Origin: Paenibacillus beijingensis
GTDB lineage: Bacteria; Bacillota; Bacilli; Paenibacillales; Paenibacillaceae
Length of the DNA stretch: 64,000 nt
Assembly: GCF_000961095.1 (NCBI RefSeq)
Contig: NZ_CP011058.1
Span: forward strand, 1-64,000
Reading direction: 5' to 3'
The translations under genes were made by a program, and so were the position numbers. The notes beneath the pieces were generated by a model. It saw only the letters and a list, made by a program, of their open reading frames with translations, was not told where the DNA came from and searched no databases. Below, in pieces: positions 35,545 to 44,908 of the stretch. Numbering within the stretch: the first letter of the stretch is position 1; every line of letters begins with the position of its first letter.

Positions 35545-36588
35545 ATGCTGAAACAAACGGGGTTCATTCTGCAAATCGCCTTTACGTATATGGGGACGAT
35601 TGTCGGGGCCGGTTTCGCAACCGGACAGGAGATTCTGCAATTTTTTACCCGCTACGGCAACTGGGCCGTGTTGATGATTATCTTTGCAACGTGCATCTTC
35701 ATTTGGCTCGGATGCAAGATGATGCTGCTTGCCGGTGAAATCAAAGCCCGTTCCTACGAGGATATGAATAAAGCGCTGTTCGGGGACCGGTACGGCCGCT
35801 GGATCAGCCACTTTATGCTAATCGTTTTGCTTGGCGTCAATTCGGTCATGCTGGCCGGCGCGGGAACGATCTTTACCGAAAATTGGAACGTCTCTTATCA
35901 AACCGGGCTGCTTATTACCCTAATCGGCTGCTACTTCCTGCTGCGTAAAGGAATGAATGCCATTCTGACGGTGAACAGCATCGTCGTGCCGGTCATGCTT
36001 CTGTTCACAATCATGGTCGTCATCGATACCTTCCATACGCCGGGAGCCGGCCGCTGGGTTACGCTGGCCACCGATCATTCGCCGCTCGCCGCATGGGCTT
36101 CGCCGTTTCTTTATACCGCGTTTAACCTGTCGATGTCCCAAGCGGTGCTCGTACCGCTCGGAGCCGAAATCCGCAGCCGCAGAACGATCGTGCTCGGCTC
36201 CTGGGTCGGAGGCATCGGGATCGGTTTTATGCTGCTTGCGGGCCATATCGCGCTTTCGCTGCACATGCCGGGCATCCAGCAATACGAAATTCCGATGAGC
36301 GGCATCGCCCGCCACCTCGGTTCAGGCATTCAGCTGATTTATATCTTTCTCATTTTTGCCGAAATATTTACAACGCTGATTGCGGATATTTACGGGCTGA
36401 CGCTGCAGCTGCAGGAGCGTCTTAAGTGGCCCCGAAACTTACTCATCCTTTTTATTTTGTCGATTTGCTATCTGACAAGCCAACTCGGCTTCGGCCCGCT
36501 TCTGACGACGCTGTACCCGCTGTTCGGATTCGTCAGTCTCGGATGGCTGGTGTTAATGATCCGCAAAAAATTGTCCCACACGGAATAA
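35545..36588 (+). CDS. ykvI: YkvI-family membrane transporter
   Basis: 347 aa from the ATG at 35545 behind GGGGGAGG. Ten or so spans. The family-typical N-terminus is FTYMGTIVGAGFATGQEILQ, with the unwound GAGFATG segment of LeuT-fold transporters. Other spans include FILSICYLTSQLGFGPLLTT. The substrate is unknown for this branch (relatives carry branched-chain amino acids). Divergent from xpt. Confidence 0.88.
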   Translation: MLKQTGFILQIAFTYMGTIVGAGFATGQEILQFFTRYGNWAVLMIIFATCIFIWLGCKMMLLAGEIKARSYEDMNKALFGDRYGRWISHFMLIVLLGVNSVMLAGAGTIFTENWNVSYQTGLLITLIGCYFLLRKGMNAILTVNSIVVPVMLLFTIMVVIDTFHTPGAGRWVTLATDHSPLAAWASPFLYTAFNLSMSQAVLVPLGAEIRSRRTIVLGSWVGGIGIGFMLLAGHIALSLHMPGIQQYEIPMSGIARHLGSGIQLIYIFLIFAEIFTTLIADIYGLTLQLQERLKWPRNLLILFILSICYLTSQLGFGPLLTTLYPLFGFVSLGWLVLMIRKKLSHTE

Positions 36589-36674
36589 CCGCCTCTTATA
36601 TGAAAGCAGCATCCACCAAGGCCGCGTCCGCGATCCGTCAAGATGAAGCTTTCCCTATTTAAAGCAGCATGAAA

Positions 36675-36716
36675 AAGAACCTCCGTCCCGCTGGAAATGC
36701 GGTTTCGAAGGTTCTT
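36675..36716 (-). terminator. Terminator of the glycosyltransferase gene
   Basis: AAGAACCT (36675-36682) pairs with AGGTTCTT (36709-36716); on the minus strand TTTTTC follows. It also separates the convergent ykvI gene. Confidence 0.7.
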
Positions 36717-36732
36717 GACTCGTTACTTTGTA

Positions 36733-37866
36733 TTACTTTGTGTTAGGACAGGCTTCCGTATATACTTGCTTCAACTCCGAAATGACCCGGGTCAGCGAGT
36801 AGGCTTTCTTCGCTTTCTCCCATCCTGCACGAGCCAAATTGTAGCGGTACGTAGGATCCGACAGCACTTTCTCCAGCGCGTCGGCAAGCGCGGCAGGCTG
36901 ATCTGGAGGAACGAGCAGTCCGTTCACTCCGTCCTCGATCTGCTCGGAAATGCCGCCGACATCCGTTCCGACAAGCGCAAGCCAGCACAGCGCCGCTTCG
37001 GCAAATACGGAACCGAACGCCTCCGCTCTGGAAGGCAGAACGAATACATCGAAGAAAGGCATGAATTCTTCCGGATGCAGCATATAGCCGTAAAAAATGA
37101 TGTCATCGTACAATTCAAGCTCAACGGCAAGCTGCTCCAACTCTTCGCGGATCGGACCGTCCCCGATAATATGCAGCACGAAGTTGAATCCTCTCTGCTT
37201 CAAGTCGGCACAGGCATGAAGCAGAATATCGAGACCTTTGGCAGGTACGAGCCGGCAAACCGTAATGAGCTGGGGAACCGCATTTTCGTGGGATATCGGT
37301 TTGAAACGCCGTTCATCGTAGCCGTTGGCGATCACTTTCACCTCATCCGGCCGCTGAATATAAGGAACCATGTAATTCCGGAACGATTCGGATACGGTGA
37401 GCAGCCGGTCGACGGTCTCCTCCAACTCGCCGTATATGGATGTCAGAAAGCGGTGCTCGGGTCCATCCGGCTGAATTTTGCCGTTCAGAATCAATTCCCT
37501 TTCATAACTGGAATGAATCGTCATGACGAGCGGCGTTTCCGGATAAAGCTTCTTCATGGCCAGCGCCGCAATCGGATGATGAGCGTGAATTAAATCGTAG
37601 GACCGTTTGATGCGCATCCGCGTCCACCAAATGTAGTCCCGGTATGTTTGCACATATTTATCTACGATGGGATTGCCTGCAAATTGAGCGACGTCGAACG
37701 TATTGAACGTGACTTCCTCCTGGCCCTTGCCCCTTAACCGTTTCGGTAACGAAAACATTTCCATCGGCCATCCGGCTTTGTTGAAACGTTCCTGGACATA
37801 TGGAATCATCGAGGAAACGCCTCCCGGCTGCTCCGGCGGAAAAAACAATGCCTGCAAAATTTCCAA
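36733..37866 (-). CDS. GT4-family glycosyltransferase
   Basis: About 377 aa from a TTG at 37866, seven bases after AGGAGG. GT-B fold: N-terminal ALFFPPEQPGGVSSMIPYVQ with the acceptor-site Gly-Gly, C-terminal ITVCRLVPAKGLDILLHACA, LHIIGDGPIREELEQL, and the donor-binding E-x7-E in EAFGSVFAEAALCW followed by VGTDVGGISEQIEDGVNGLL. It transfers sugar from a nucleotide donor, retaining configuration. Alone in its unit, so the acceptor (glycolipid, teichoic acid or exopolysaccharide) is unknown. Confidence 0.9.
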   Translation of the reverse strand: MEILQALFFPPEQPGGVSSMIPYVQERFNKAGWPMEMFSLPKRLRGKGQEEVTFNTFDVAQFAGNPIVDKYVQTYRDYIWWTRMRIKRSYDLIHAHHPIAALAMKKLYPETPLVMTIHSSYERELILNGKIQPDGPEHRFLTSIYGELEETVDRLLTVSESFRNYMVPYIQRPDEVKVIANGYDERRFKPISHENAVPQLITVCRLVPAKGLDILLHACADLKQRGFNFVLHIIGDGPIREELEQLAVELELYDDIIFYGYMLHPEEFMPFFDVFVLPSRAEAFGSVFAEAALCWLALVGTDVGGISEQIEDGVNGLLVPPDQPAALADALEKVLSDPTYRYNLARAGWEKAKKAYSLTRVISELKQVYTEACPNTK

Positions 37867-38027
37867 CGTCCTGCCTCCTATGGTTTCTGTTTCCACAAAA
37901 ACCTCAACGTAAGCTTATGCTCTTTCGACGGGAAGTCTTTCCCGCTTGCCAAAATTATGATATATTAGAACGTATGTTTCTGTAAAGCTTTCTTACAGTC
38001 GTTAATTCTAACAAACGGTGATCGCTC

Positions 38028-39206
38028 ATGACAATATGGATATGGCTTGCCGGTCCTTACGGGCAATTGCTGTCCTCCGCTTGCGTAATAACGGTGCTGC
38101 TGATGATGGAGTTTATGGCCTTCGCCTTATACAAAAGCTATCGCAAACATCCCGTCCACAGACTGCTGATCGGCGCGCTGCCGCTAATGATAATCCAGCA
38201 GGCGCTGCTTGCCTGGGTGATGCTCGCACCTGCAGCCGTCTTGCCCGAGCTTCGCCTGCTCAACCGGCTGCTTGGAATCTCTTCTTTTATTATTATAAAC
38301 TTTGTGTTCATGAAATTATATAGCCGGTCTTCCGCAAAGTTAAAGACATCGCCGTTCATCCTGATGCTCGTGCTGGCATTCGTAATCGCGGCAGTTAATT
38401 TGTTATTATATCCGCAAGCATTGGATCCGTCCACCTCCAAGCAGGAGGCGGGACTAATCGGCGTCGATTTTTTCTGCGTTCTCATTATTTTTCTCATACT
38501 GATCGACACCCGCTTCGTCGATATCAGCACCAAATATTCGGCCAGCCTTATGATCTATTTCGCGAGTGAGCTGACCCGTGTAACGGACAGCTACATTTTC
38601 CACGGAAGCGTTCCGATGCTGCTGGTGCTGGGCCGCCTGCTGCCCGCTGTATATATTACGCTGCTGTTCCTGCTGCTGTTCGAATGGGTCATCGACCGCC
38701 TGCTGCTTACATACCGCTCTTCCATTACCGACGGGCTTACCGGGCTGTACAATCGTAAATATTTTGGTATAAAAGCTGAACAGCTGCTGCGTCAGCGGAA
38801 ACAAATCGCCGTCATTTTTTGCGATATCGATAATTTCAAGCAGTTGAACGATACGCAAGGTCATCACAAAGCGGACGGCGTGCTGAAGCAGGTGGCCGAC
38901 ATTATCCGCGAAGAGTGCATAGGAATCGGCTCTGCCGGAAGATTCGGCGGCGAGGAACTGGTTATTGTCATTGGCGGCAAAGATAAGCCGCAGGAAGTAG
39001 CGGAGAAGGTCCGCAAGCGGATTGAAAGCGAAACGAATGTGACGGTAAGCATCGGCGTCAGCTATTCCAAGGAAGGGATGCTGCTGGAGGAAGTCGTCAA
39101 GCAGGCCGACGATGCCATGTATACCTCCAAGATGAACGGCAAAAACAAAGTCACCATGGCCGCTCCTTCTTCACGTCCGCGCGCATCGCGTCATGCCTCG
39201 ACCTAA
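38028..39206 (+). CDS. Membrane diguanylate cyclase (GGDEF)
   Basis: 392 aa. The N-terminal ~220 residues hold seven or eight spans (LLSSACVITVLLMMEFMAFA and others) as a membrane sensor. The C-terminal GGDEF domain has DGLTGLYNRKYF, FCDIDNFKQLNDTQGHHKAD and the active-site GRFGGEELVI (GGEEL, an active variant), then VTVSIGVSYS and ADDAMYTSKMNGKNKV. It makes cyclic di-GMP from two GTP. The product-inhibition RxxD before GGEEL is missing. The last ~15 residues are an Arg/Ser/Pro tail. Confidence 0.93.
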   Translation: MTIWIWLAGPYGQLLSSACVITVLLMMEFMAFALYKSYRKHPVHRLLIGALPLMIIQQALLAWVMLAPAAVLPELRLLNRLLGISSFIIINFVFMKLYSRSSAKLKTSPFILMLVLAFVIAAVNLLLYPQALDPSTSKQEAGLIGVDFFCVLIIFLILIDTRFVDISTKYSASLMIYFASELTRVTDSYIFHGSVPMLLVLGRLLPAVYITLLFLLLFEWVIDRLLLTYRSSITDGLTGLYNRKYFGIKAEQLLRQRKQIAVIFCDIDNFKQLNDTQGHHKADGVLKQVADIIREECIGIGSAGRFGGEELVIVIGGKDKPQEVAEKVRKRIESETNVTVSIGVSYSKEGMLLEEVVKQADDAMYTSKMNGKNKVTMAAPSSRPRASRHAST

Positions 39207-39351
39207 CGACGAATCGCGGGAACGACGCAGCCGCCCGCTCCTTAACGGGCGCAGCGGCTGACCGGCGTGCTTTCCGCTGCTCTTGCTGGCGTAACGGCTG
39301 CCCGAAGTGCCTTAGCGCAGCAGCTGCTGGAGGCGACTTCTGTTCCTCTTA

Positions 39352-39597
39352 CTAGCGCAGCGGCTGCTGGAGGGCATACAGCTCGTCTTCGAGGGACTGC
39401 ATCCTCTCCGCGAGCGTTCTGCGGGCGTCTTCCAGTCCTTTATTATATCCGTACAAGCCGATCGTGGAGAGCATAAATTCAAGGATCCCGTCCGCTGCCA
39501 GCTCTCCAATCGGCTCTCCCCGTTCATGTTCATAGTAATGCATAATGCTCGAGATCAGGAAAGATTTTTCCTCTTTGGACAGATGCCACCTCTTCAT
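39352..39597 (-). CDS. DUF2164 family protein
   Basis: 81 aa (MKRWHLSKEEKSFLISSIMH YYE...). The signature ERGEPIGELAADGILEFML with GLYGYNKGLEDAR belongs to DUF2164, a small helical family of unknown function. The last residues ELYALQQPLR lie in a stretch where a ~20-bp unit (AGCGCAGC-GCTGCTGGAGG) occurs twice around 39314-39375, the second copy forming the gene's end. Confidence 0.8.
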   Translation of the reverse strand: MKRWHLSKEEKSFLISSIMHYYEHERGEPIGELAADGILEFMLSTIGLYGYNKGLEDARRTLAERMQSLEDELYALQQPLR

Positions 39598-39644
39598 TCG
39601 ATCACCTCTTCCCTGAAACGTGTATCGTCAGACTCGCGCAATCC

Positions 39645-40445
39645 TTAACCGTCGAGCTCGCCGCAGAGCACGGTAACGGCCCGGCCTCCGAGCAGCACCC
39701 GATCCCCTTGCAGCTCCACAAGCACCTCTCCGCCCCGCTGCGACTCCTGATATCCGTGCATGCGGCTCTTACGCAGCCGTTTCCCCCAATATGGCGCGAG
39801 CGCGCAGTGGGCTGAACCGGTGACCGGGTCTTCATTGATGCCGAGATTTGGGTAAAATGCCCGCGAGACAAAATCGTACGCCGCATCATCGGAGCGGCTC
39901 GTCACGATGACTCCCCTTCCGTCCAAGCCGCTGAGCATGGACCAGTCCGGACGCAGTCCGCGGACGGTCCGGGCCGAGTCGACTTCAATGAGATAGTCCA
40001 TCCGGTTTCGACCCGTATAACGCGGAATAAGCCCCAGCCCTTGGATGAGCTCCTCGGGAGATGACGTTTCCCGGACCGGCTCGGAAGGAAAATCGAGCGT
40101 AATAGTACCATCCTCGCCAAGCTCGGCGTGCAGCGTCCCGCTTAACGTTTGAAACGTTGCCGGTTCACTGCCGCGAAGCCGTCCGGTTTCCCATAAAATG
40201 TGAGCGGCCGCCAGCGTCGCATGACCGCAAAGCTCCACCTCCTGAGCAGGGGTGAACCACCGAAGCGTCAAACCGTTCCCGCTGTCCGGCGGAACAATAA
40301 ACGCCGTTTCCGACTGGTTCATTTCGGCCGCAACGGCCTGCATCCTGGAAGATTCCACCGGTTCCTCGAGCAGGCAGACCGCAGCCGGGTTGCCCTTGAA
40401 TTTATGTTTCGTAAAGGCGTCTACCAAATAGATCGGGACTTTCAT
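39645..40445 (-). CDS. PhzF-family isomerase/epimerase
   Basis: About 266 aa from the ATG at 40445. Two-lobed diaminopimelate-epimerase fold: VDAFTKHKFKGNPAAVCLLE at the start, NQSETAFI with the PhzF catalytic Glu, FTPAQEVELCGHATLAAAHI, and GINEDPVTGSAHCALAPYWG. No other phenazine genes are near, so it is one of the many PhzF homologues of unknown substrate. Confidence 0.9.
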   Translation of the reverse strand: MKVPIYLVDAFTKHKFKGNPAAVCLLEEPVESSRMQAVAAEMNQSETAFIVPPDSGNGLTLRWFTPAQEVELCGHATLAAAHILWETGRLRGSEPATFQTLSGTLHAELGEDGTITLDFPSEPVRETSSPEELIQGLGLIPRYTGRNRMDYLIEVDSARTVRGLRPDWSMLSGLDGRGVIVTSRSDDAAYDFVSRAFYPNLGINEDPVTGSAHCALAPYWGKRLRKSRMHGYQESQRGGEVLVELQGDRVLLGGRAVTVLCGELDG

Positions 40446-40517
40446 AAGCAGCACCCCTTTTTCAATCGATGGGATCATGAATTAATGGACGGTTCTTGAC
40501 CAGCGGTGCGAACCGCA

Positions 40518-40979
40518 TTATTCGAGTGCAGGCTCGTCAAGCGGAACGAGCAGCTCGACCGGCTTCTCTTCCCAATGTTCATCAACGTAGAAAATCTCCA
40601 GTGATACGGCAGCGTCATTTTTGCGAAGACCTTGCTCGGCCATCCACGAAAAAAGCAGATCGTACCCTTCCCCGATCCGTTTGTTCGTACATTCCGCCAT
40701 CACGTAACGCCGGCTGGGCAGCCGGATCTGAACCATGCCGGGCGGAAGCTGTTCCATATGATGGACTTCCAATGCCACCCAGTAGGTGGCAAACACTTCG
40801 TTCCCGAAATATGGACAATAAAGCGCCGTTGACAGGGCAGCATCGTTAAGCTCGTGCTTGCGCGACAGAAATTCGCTTTGCAGGCGGATCGACTCATCCG
40901 GAAATGACGAATAAGGTCCGCAGTAGTTGATTCCGACCAGATTGAGAGCCGGCTTCGTAACCAATGTGCAATTGACCAA
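40518..40979 (-). CDS. GyrI-like / AraC effector-binding domain protein
   Basis: 153 aa from a TTG at 40979 placed by AAGGGGG. Two SHS2 repeats without a DNA-binding domain. Typical pieces: LVGINYCGPYSSFPDESI, WVALEVHHMEQLPPGMVQIR and YVMAECTNKRIGEGYDLLFS. Such stand-alone GyrI-like proteins bind or hydrolyse small hydrophobic compounds; the ligand is unknown here. Confidence 0.8.
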   Translation of the reverse strand: MVNCTLVTKPALNLVGINYCGPYSSFPDESIRLQSEFLSRKHELNDAALSTALYCPYFGNEVFATYWVALEVHHMEQLPPGMVQIRLPSRRYVMAECTNKRIGEGYDLLFSWMAEQGLRKNDAAVSLEIFYVDEHWEEKPVELLVPLDEPALE

Positions 40980-41009
40980 CCCCGATTCCCCCTTGAGCGA
41001 ATTCGTACT

Positions 41010-41735
41010 TTACTTATGCAGTCCTCTGTAACGCGCGGTTCTGAGTTCCATTACGTAAGGATCCAGATCGGGCATTCCCGCCTCCACGGCAAGACGGACT
41101 GCCGCTTCGATATCGTACGGAATGCGAAGAAGCTGGATGGAAAACGCGGCTGCTTCGCGCACTTCCCATTCGCCTTCGATAATGGCGTAGGATGCCTGCG
41201 GAATTTCCAGCGGATTGCCGACGCTGCCGCTGTTAAACAGCGTGCGTCCTTCAAAATGCTGCACGTAAGCATTATGGATATCGCCATACCCGATCACATC
41301 GGCCGCCGGTCCCCCTTCCGCCAGCGCATTAAACATCGCAAACCGCTCTTCATAAGCATCCCATGGCTGCACCCTTTTGTACACGCTGACCTGCGACGCA
41401 TGAAACAGCCGCACCAGACGGCCGCTCATGATAAACTCCGTGGAAAAAGGAAGCGACGACAAATAGTGAAGCCGCTCTGCGCCAAGCAGCTGCTGATGCC
41501 AGATCAATGCCGGATTGTCGGTCGGTTTTCCGATGAAATCGTCCCAATTGCCGCGCACGACAATTTCACAGCTGCTCCGGATAAGGTCGACCGCTTCCGC
41601 TGAACCGGGTCCTTTGCCGGCGAGATCGCCCAGGCAGAAGATGCGTCCAATCCCTCTGGCAGCGATATCCTGCAAAACGGCTTGAAGTGCCGGAAGGTTA
41701 CCGTGAATATCCGAAATGACTGCGATTCGTTCCAT
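41010..41735 (-). CDS. Metallophosphoesterase
   Basis: 241 aa from the ATG at 41735 after AAGGAGG. Calcineurin-like site: AVISDIHGNLPALQAVL (D-x-H), CLGDLAGKGPG (GD), VRGNWDD (GNxD variant with Asn-Trp-Asp), GYGDIHNAYV (usually GHTH, here GDIH) and FNSGSVGNP. This is the YfcE/serine-phosphatase-like subfamily acting on phosphodiesters or phosphomonoesters. A closely similar start occurs in the deleted gene at 54139. Confidence 0.88.
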   Translation of the reverse strand: MERIAVISDIHGNLPALQAVLQDIAARGIGRIFCLGDLAGKGPGSAEAVDLIRSSCEIVVRGNWDDFIGKPTDNPALIWHQQLLGAERLHYLSSLPFSTEFIMSGRLVRLFHASQVSVYKRVQPWDAYEERFAMFNALAEGGPAADVIGYGDIHNAYVQHFEGRTLFNSGSVGNPLEIPQASYAIIEGEWEVREAAAFSIQLLRIPYDIEAAVRLAVEAGMPDLDPYVMELRTARYRGLHK

Positions 41736-41850
41736 AGCCGCCTCCTTGCCGAATATGATATTGGCTTCGCTGTTAATTGTATGCCGGGCTTCGCTCAACC
41801 TTGTCTTGCCTTCATATAAATCATATCCTCCAAACCGGCACAGCACAACG

Positions 41851-41888
41851 AAAAAAAAACGCACCCTCCGCGAAACGGACCGGTGCGC
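41851..41888 (-). terminator. Terminator of the PspA/DUF operon
   Basis: On the minus strand CGCACCGGTCCG pairs with the GCGGAGGGTGCG arm and is followed by nine T residues. Confidence 0.75.
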
Positions 41889-41902
41889 ATCGTATGAACA
41901 GC

Positions 41903-42664
41903 TTACTTCCTTCGTCGAATTTTACCGAAGCTTTTGGACGTCTTCGGCGCCTTGCTCTTGCGCGGCGTATACCACGAACCCGAGGACGTACTGCCGGCGC
42001 CGTCCTTTGAACGGGTAATTTTGCCGGAGCTGCCTCCGCTGTAGCTGCCGCTGCTGCCGGAACCTTTGCTGAACCAGCCGCTGCCCGAGCTTTTGGATAC
42101 GTCCGTTTTGCTGCTTCGCTTCGTGATGGATCCTTTGCCGTCGACGGTAATGGGCGGGATCGATTTTTTCTCGCTCGCAGAAGGAGGATGATAGCTCCCG
42201 CGCGGCTTATAAACGTCCCGCTGGTTGTAGCCCTTGTAATCGCCGTAGCTGCCGATCGTATCGAACAAACTGCCGATCAGCGCTGCCGTCAAATAACCTT
42301 CCAAAAAAGACGGATCGTAATTGCGCTGGACATACTCCCTGCTGTCCACTTCGATCAGCGTATCCTCCGGATTCCCGGAATCCTGCTGCAAATGGTACCA
42401 CAGATCATCGTAAACGAGAAACATCCGCTCATTGTTTTCCGGCGACATCTGCTGCGGCCGGCGCTGGTCGGCCAGCTTGGCCGCAACCTCCGGAACCGTC
42501 TCCCCGGCCGCCCGGTATACGTACGAAGTCTGGCTGCCGTCGTTGTTGACCGATTCAAGCGGGTACTGCTCGCTTACGGAAGGAGCGCCGCAGGCGCTAA
42601 GCAGCGACACCATGAGCGAACATACGAGCAGCCATTTCAAAATCGTCGTGACGCGATTGTTCAT
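41903..42664 (-). CDS. DUF4247 lipoprotein
   Basis: 253 aa. Lipoprotein signal VTTILKWLLVCSLMVSLLSA with Cys at 25. The DUF4247 core (ERMFLVYDDLWYHLQQD, EYVQRNYDPSFLEGYLTAAL) is followed by a Ser/Gly/Lys-rich low-complexity tail ending SFGKIRRRK. Likely surface-exposed on the membrane. Members co-occur with the DUF4178 and DUF350 genes that precede it, so it is probably the outer component of the same envelope module. Confidence 0.85.
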   Translation of the reverse strand: MNNRVTTILKWLLVCSLMVSLLSACGAPSVSEQYPLESVNNDGSQTSYVYRAAGETVPEVAAKLADQRRPQQMSPENNERMFLVYDDLWYHLQQDSGNPEDTLIEVDSREYVQRNYDPSFLEGYLTAALIGSLFDTIGSYGDYKGYNQRDVYKPRGSYHPPSASEKKSIPPITVDGKGSITKRSSKTDVSKSSGSGWFSKGSGSSGSYSGGSSGKITRSKDGAGSTSSGSWYTPRKSKAPKTSKSFGKIRRRK

Positions 42665-42675
42665 TCCGGCATCAC

Positions 42676-43182
42676 CTAATTTCCTCTTAAGACCTTGACA
42701 TCGGCGGGCAGCACGCTTTCACCTTCATAAAGCATAAAGCGCCCGTCCTGCCACTCGATGCGCAGCAGTTTCCGGTCATCGGATTGATAGTGCCATACAT
42801 ACAGCTCCCCGCTTTGCGAAAAGGGCGTTCTTCCGCTGACTATAACATGACCCGAATATTGCTCTTCCAAATAATACATCCGGTCGTCGAGCTCCATGGA
42901 GGACGGAACCTCATCAATCGAATCCAATCTGCCGTCAATCGGGATATATAATGAAAACTCGGTCTCCATCCGCTCTTCGATATGCAAATAGCGGGAGTCT
43001 GCGCCGTCCTGGAGCGACAAAAACGTTTCGCGCCGGCGGTGATTTTGCGTGCGGCCGACGACTTGGTACGTTATGAGCGACACCTCGCAAATATCGCCCG
43101 GAGCGAGCGTAAGAATGCTCTTCTCCGCCTTCGGCGGCTCCGGCGTTTTCAGCAGATTGGCCACTCTCTTGAATAAACTCAT
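42676..43182 (-). CDS. DUF4178 family protein
   Basis: 168 aa from the ATG at 43182 after GGAGG. Beta-rich domain: LAPGDICEVSLITYQVVGRT, YLHIEERMETEFSLY and SGELYVWHYQSDDRKLLRIE. The N-terminus MSLFKRVANLL resembles that of PspA in the same operon. DUF4178 proteins recur beside PspA and DUF350; the molecular role is unknown. Confidence 0.82.
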   Translation of the reverse strand: MSLFKRVANLLKTPEPPKAEKSILTLAPGDICEVSLITYQVVGRTQNHRRRETFLSLQDGADSRYLHIEERMETEFSLYIPIDGRLDSIDEVPSSMELDDRMYYLEEQYSGHVIVSGRTPFSQSGELYVWHYQSDDRKLLRIEWQDGRFMLYEGESVLPADVKVLRGN

Positions 43183-43251
43183 TTCCGTGTGCCTCCGTTC
43201 TTATCCATGAATGATCGCTGCAGCGTAATTTAACATGTAACCCTCAACGTT

Positions 43252-43656
43252 CTACAGCGTCGCGGCTACAAGCAAGCCGCCAGCAAAATGAAGCGATCCG
43301 CTGAGCAGCGCGTAGGCCATCTTGCCGTCCCGCGTGCCGTCGTCCAGCCGGAATCCGGCAATTTTCCGCAGCAGCGTATGTACGATCCATTCCAGCGCCA
43401 GCAGGATAAGAAATGCGATGATCGAGACGATGAGCGCTTCCCACCACTCTTCCGATGTGTAAATGGAGCGGGCGAGAACGACCGTCTGCGCCAGCAGCTT
43501 CAGCACGAACCGGGTGGTGACGGCAACGTTGCCTTTGCGCATTTCTTCCAAATCCTTATATCTTGTAAACAACGAATCGACAAACATTAAAACGGCAAGG
43601 AGAGCGGCTCCGCCCGCGATCCAAAGAACCGTACCGACTAATAGTTGCAGCGTCAC
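43252..43656 (-). CDS. DUF350 membrane protein (YjfL-like)
   Basis: 134 aa from a GTG at 43656, nine bases after AAGGAGG. Four spans in two repeats: LLVGTVLWIAGGAALLAVLM, VLKLLAQTVVLARSIY, ALIVSIIAFLILLALEWIVH and ALLSGSLHFAGGLLVAATL, as in YjfL proteins. It is in the PspA operon but separated from pspA by a 420-bp intergenic repeat. Confidence 0.82.
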   Translation of the reverse strand: MTLQLLVGTVLWIAGGAALLAVLMFVDSLFTRYKDLEEMRKGNVAVTTRFVLKLLAQTVVLARSIYTSEEWWEALIVSIIAFLILLALEWIVHTLLRKIAGFRLDDGTRDGKMAYALLSGSLHFAGGLLVAATL

Positions 43657-43755
43657 TTTTTTTATCCTCCTTAAGTTTTTGCTAGAGCAAAAACTACTTC
43701 GTAAGCATAAGCTCAGTTTTTGCGAGCCCGGGGCCAAATCGAAAAAAAGATGCTT

Positions 43756-44175
43756 TCTCATAAGTCTTCACATGAATGAGCGTGTCCTAAATAGGACACA
43801 AGAGGACCTCCCGTTTCGCTGGCAAAACGGAGTCGGAGGTCCTTTCCTCGCCAAACCTGCGATTGTGCAGGTATTATCGATTGAAAGCGCATGTCTGGAG
43901 GGAAAACCTGCGATTGCGCAGGAATTTCCAGCTTTTATCGCCTGAACGAGAGTTGGGGTCGACAAAAAAAAGTATATTTGCAGGAATTTTAACGTAGTCG
44001 AAAAATAAAAAGAAAAAAGATGTACGAACGCATCTTTTTCACAAATTGCCCCTTCGTGCAGAGCGACAAAAACGAACGAACCGGCCAAGGATAGCCCCTT
44101 AATCGGTTCGTTTACGCTTTTGAAGCAGAGAAAGGGCTTGAAATACGACTAAAAGCCTAGGTATGGGACAGCCCC
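43756..44175 (+). repeat. Dispersed intergenic repeat, copy 1 (about 420 bp)
   Basis: Near-identical in order and sequence to 60345-60760 and, for its last ~200 bases, to 62797-62992. Internal features: a hairpin AGGACCTCC/GGAGGTCCT followed by TTTCC, two short stems CCTGC-GATTGT-GCAGG, a conserved TTTTATCGCCTGAACGAGAG block, and a stem AACGAACCG/CGGTTCGTT with a T tail. No ORF is conserved. It is inserted between pspA and the DUF350 gene. Confidence 0.85.
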
Positions 44176-44194
44176 GCACAGCCGCAGGTTGCGG

Positions 44195-44863
44195 TTACCC
44201 TTCGTATTTCTTCATCAAAGCGGCAAGCTCGTCTTCCACTTCCTTGTCTTTGGACAAGGCCGCGAACTCTTCGTCCAGCGATTTGCCTTTGCCGTCCGCC
44301 AGCACGTTGCTCGCTTCCGCACGGGACTCCATCTCCAGCACCTTGTCTTCCATCCGTTTCAGACCGGCCATGGCGGTGTCCGCGCCGAATCCGGACATCG
44401 CCTTGTTGATTTCCGTCTGCGCCTTGGCGGCGTTGGCACGGGCGACAAGCGTTTCGCGCTTATGTTTGAGATCGGTGAACTGCTTCTGCATCTGCGCCAA
44501 TTTCTCTCTCAGATTGTCAGCGGCCGCTTTGTTCGAGTCGAAAGCCGCCTTGTACTCGTCACGCTTCTGCTCGGCGGATTTCTTTTCTTCCAGCGCACGG
44601 CGCGCCAGATCGATGTTTTTCGCTTGAGCCGCCGTGTGGGCCTGCTCATTGCGCTTTTGCACGAGCGCTTCCTGATCTTCGTACAGCTTCTTGAACTTTT
44701 TCTCCAGCGCGATTTGGGCGGCGACCGCTTTCTCCGCATCTTCCAGATCTTCCTGCATATCGCGGATATACTGGTCGGTCATTTTGACCGGATCTTCCGC
44801 TTTATCGATTAAAGCATATACATTGGAAAGGGTTAGATCGCGCAAACGTTTGAACAAAGACAT
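44195..44863 (-). CDS. pspA: PspA/IM30 family protein
   Basis: 222 aa coiled-coil membrane-repair protein of the ESCRT-III-like PspA/Vipp1 family. N-terminal amphipathic helix MSLFKRLRDLTLSNVYALID, then KMTDQYIRDMQEDLEDAEKA and long heptads to residue ~190. It binds damaged or stressed inner membrane. The ATG at 44863 follows GAGGAGG. An ECF-like promoter lies upstream, and the DUF350-DUF4178-DUF4247 genes follow. Confidence 0.95.
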   Translation of the reverse strand: MSLFKRLRDLTLSNVYALIDKAEDPVKMTDQYIRDMQEDLEDAEKAVAAQIALEKKFKKLYEDQEALVQKRNEQAHTAAQAKNIDLARRALEEKKSAEQKRDEYKAAFDSNKAAADNLREKLAQMQKQFTDLKHKRETLVARANAAKAQTEINKAMSGFGADTAMAGLKRMEDKVLEMESRAEASNVLADGKGKSLDEEFAALSKDKEVEDELAALMKKYEG

Positions 44864-44908
44864 GTGAACATCCTCCTCAAATTTGAATAACTTTGCTTGA
44901 TACCCTTA

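Noticed and set aside
39645..40445. PhzF-like gene as a sign of phenazine biosynthesis
   Set aside because: No other phz gene is present; PhzF-fold proteins are common and of varied function.
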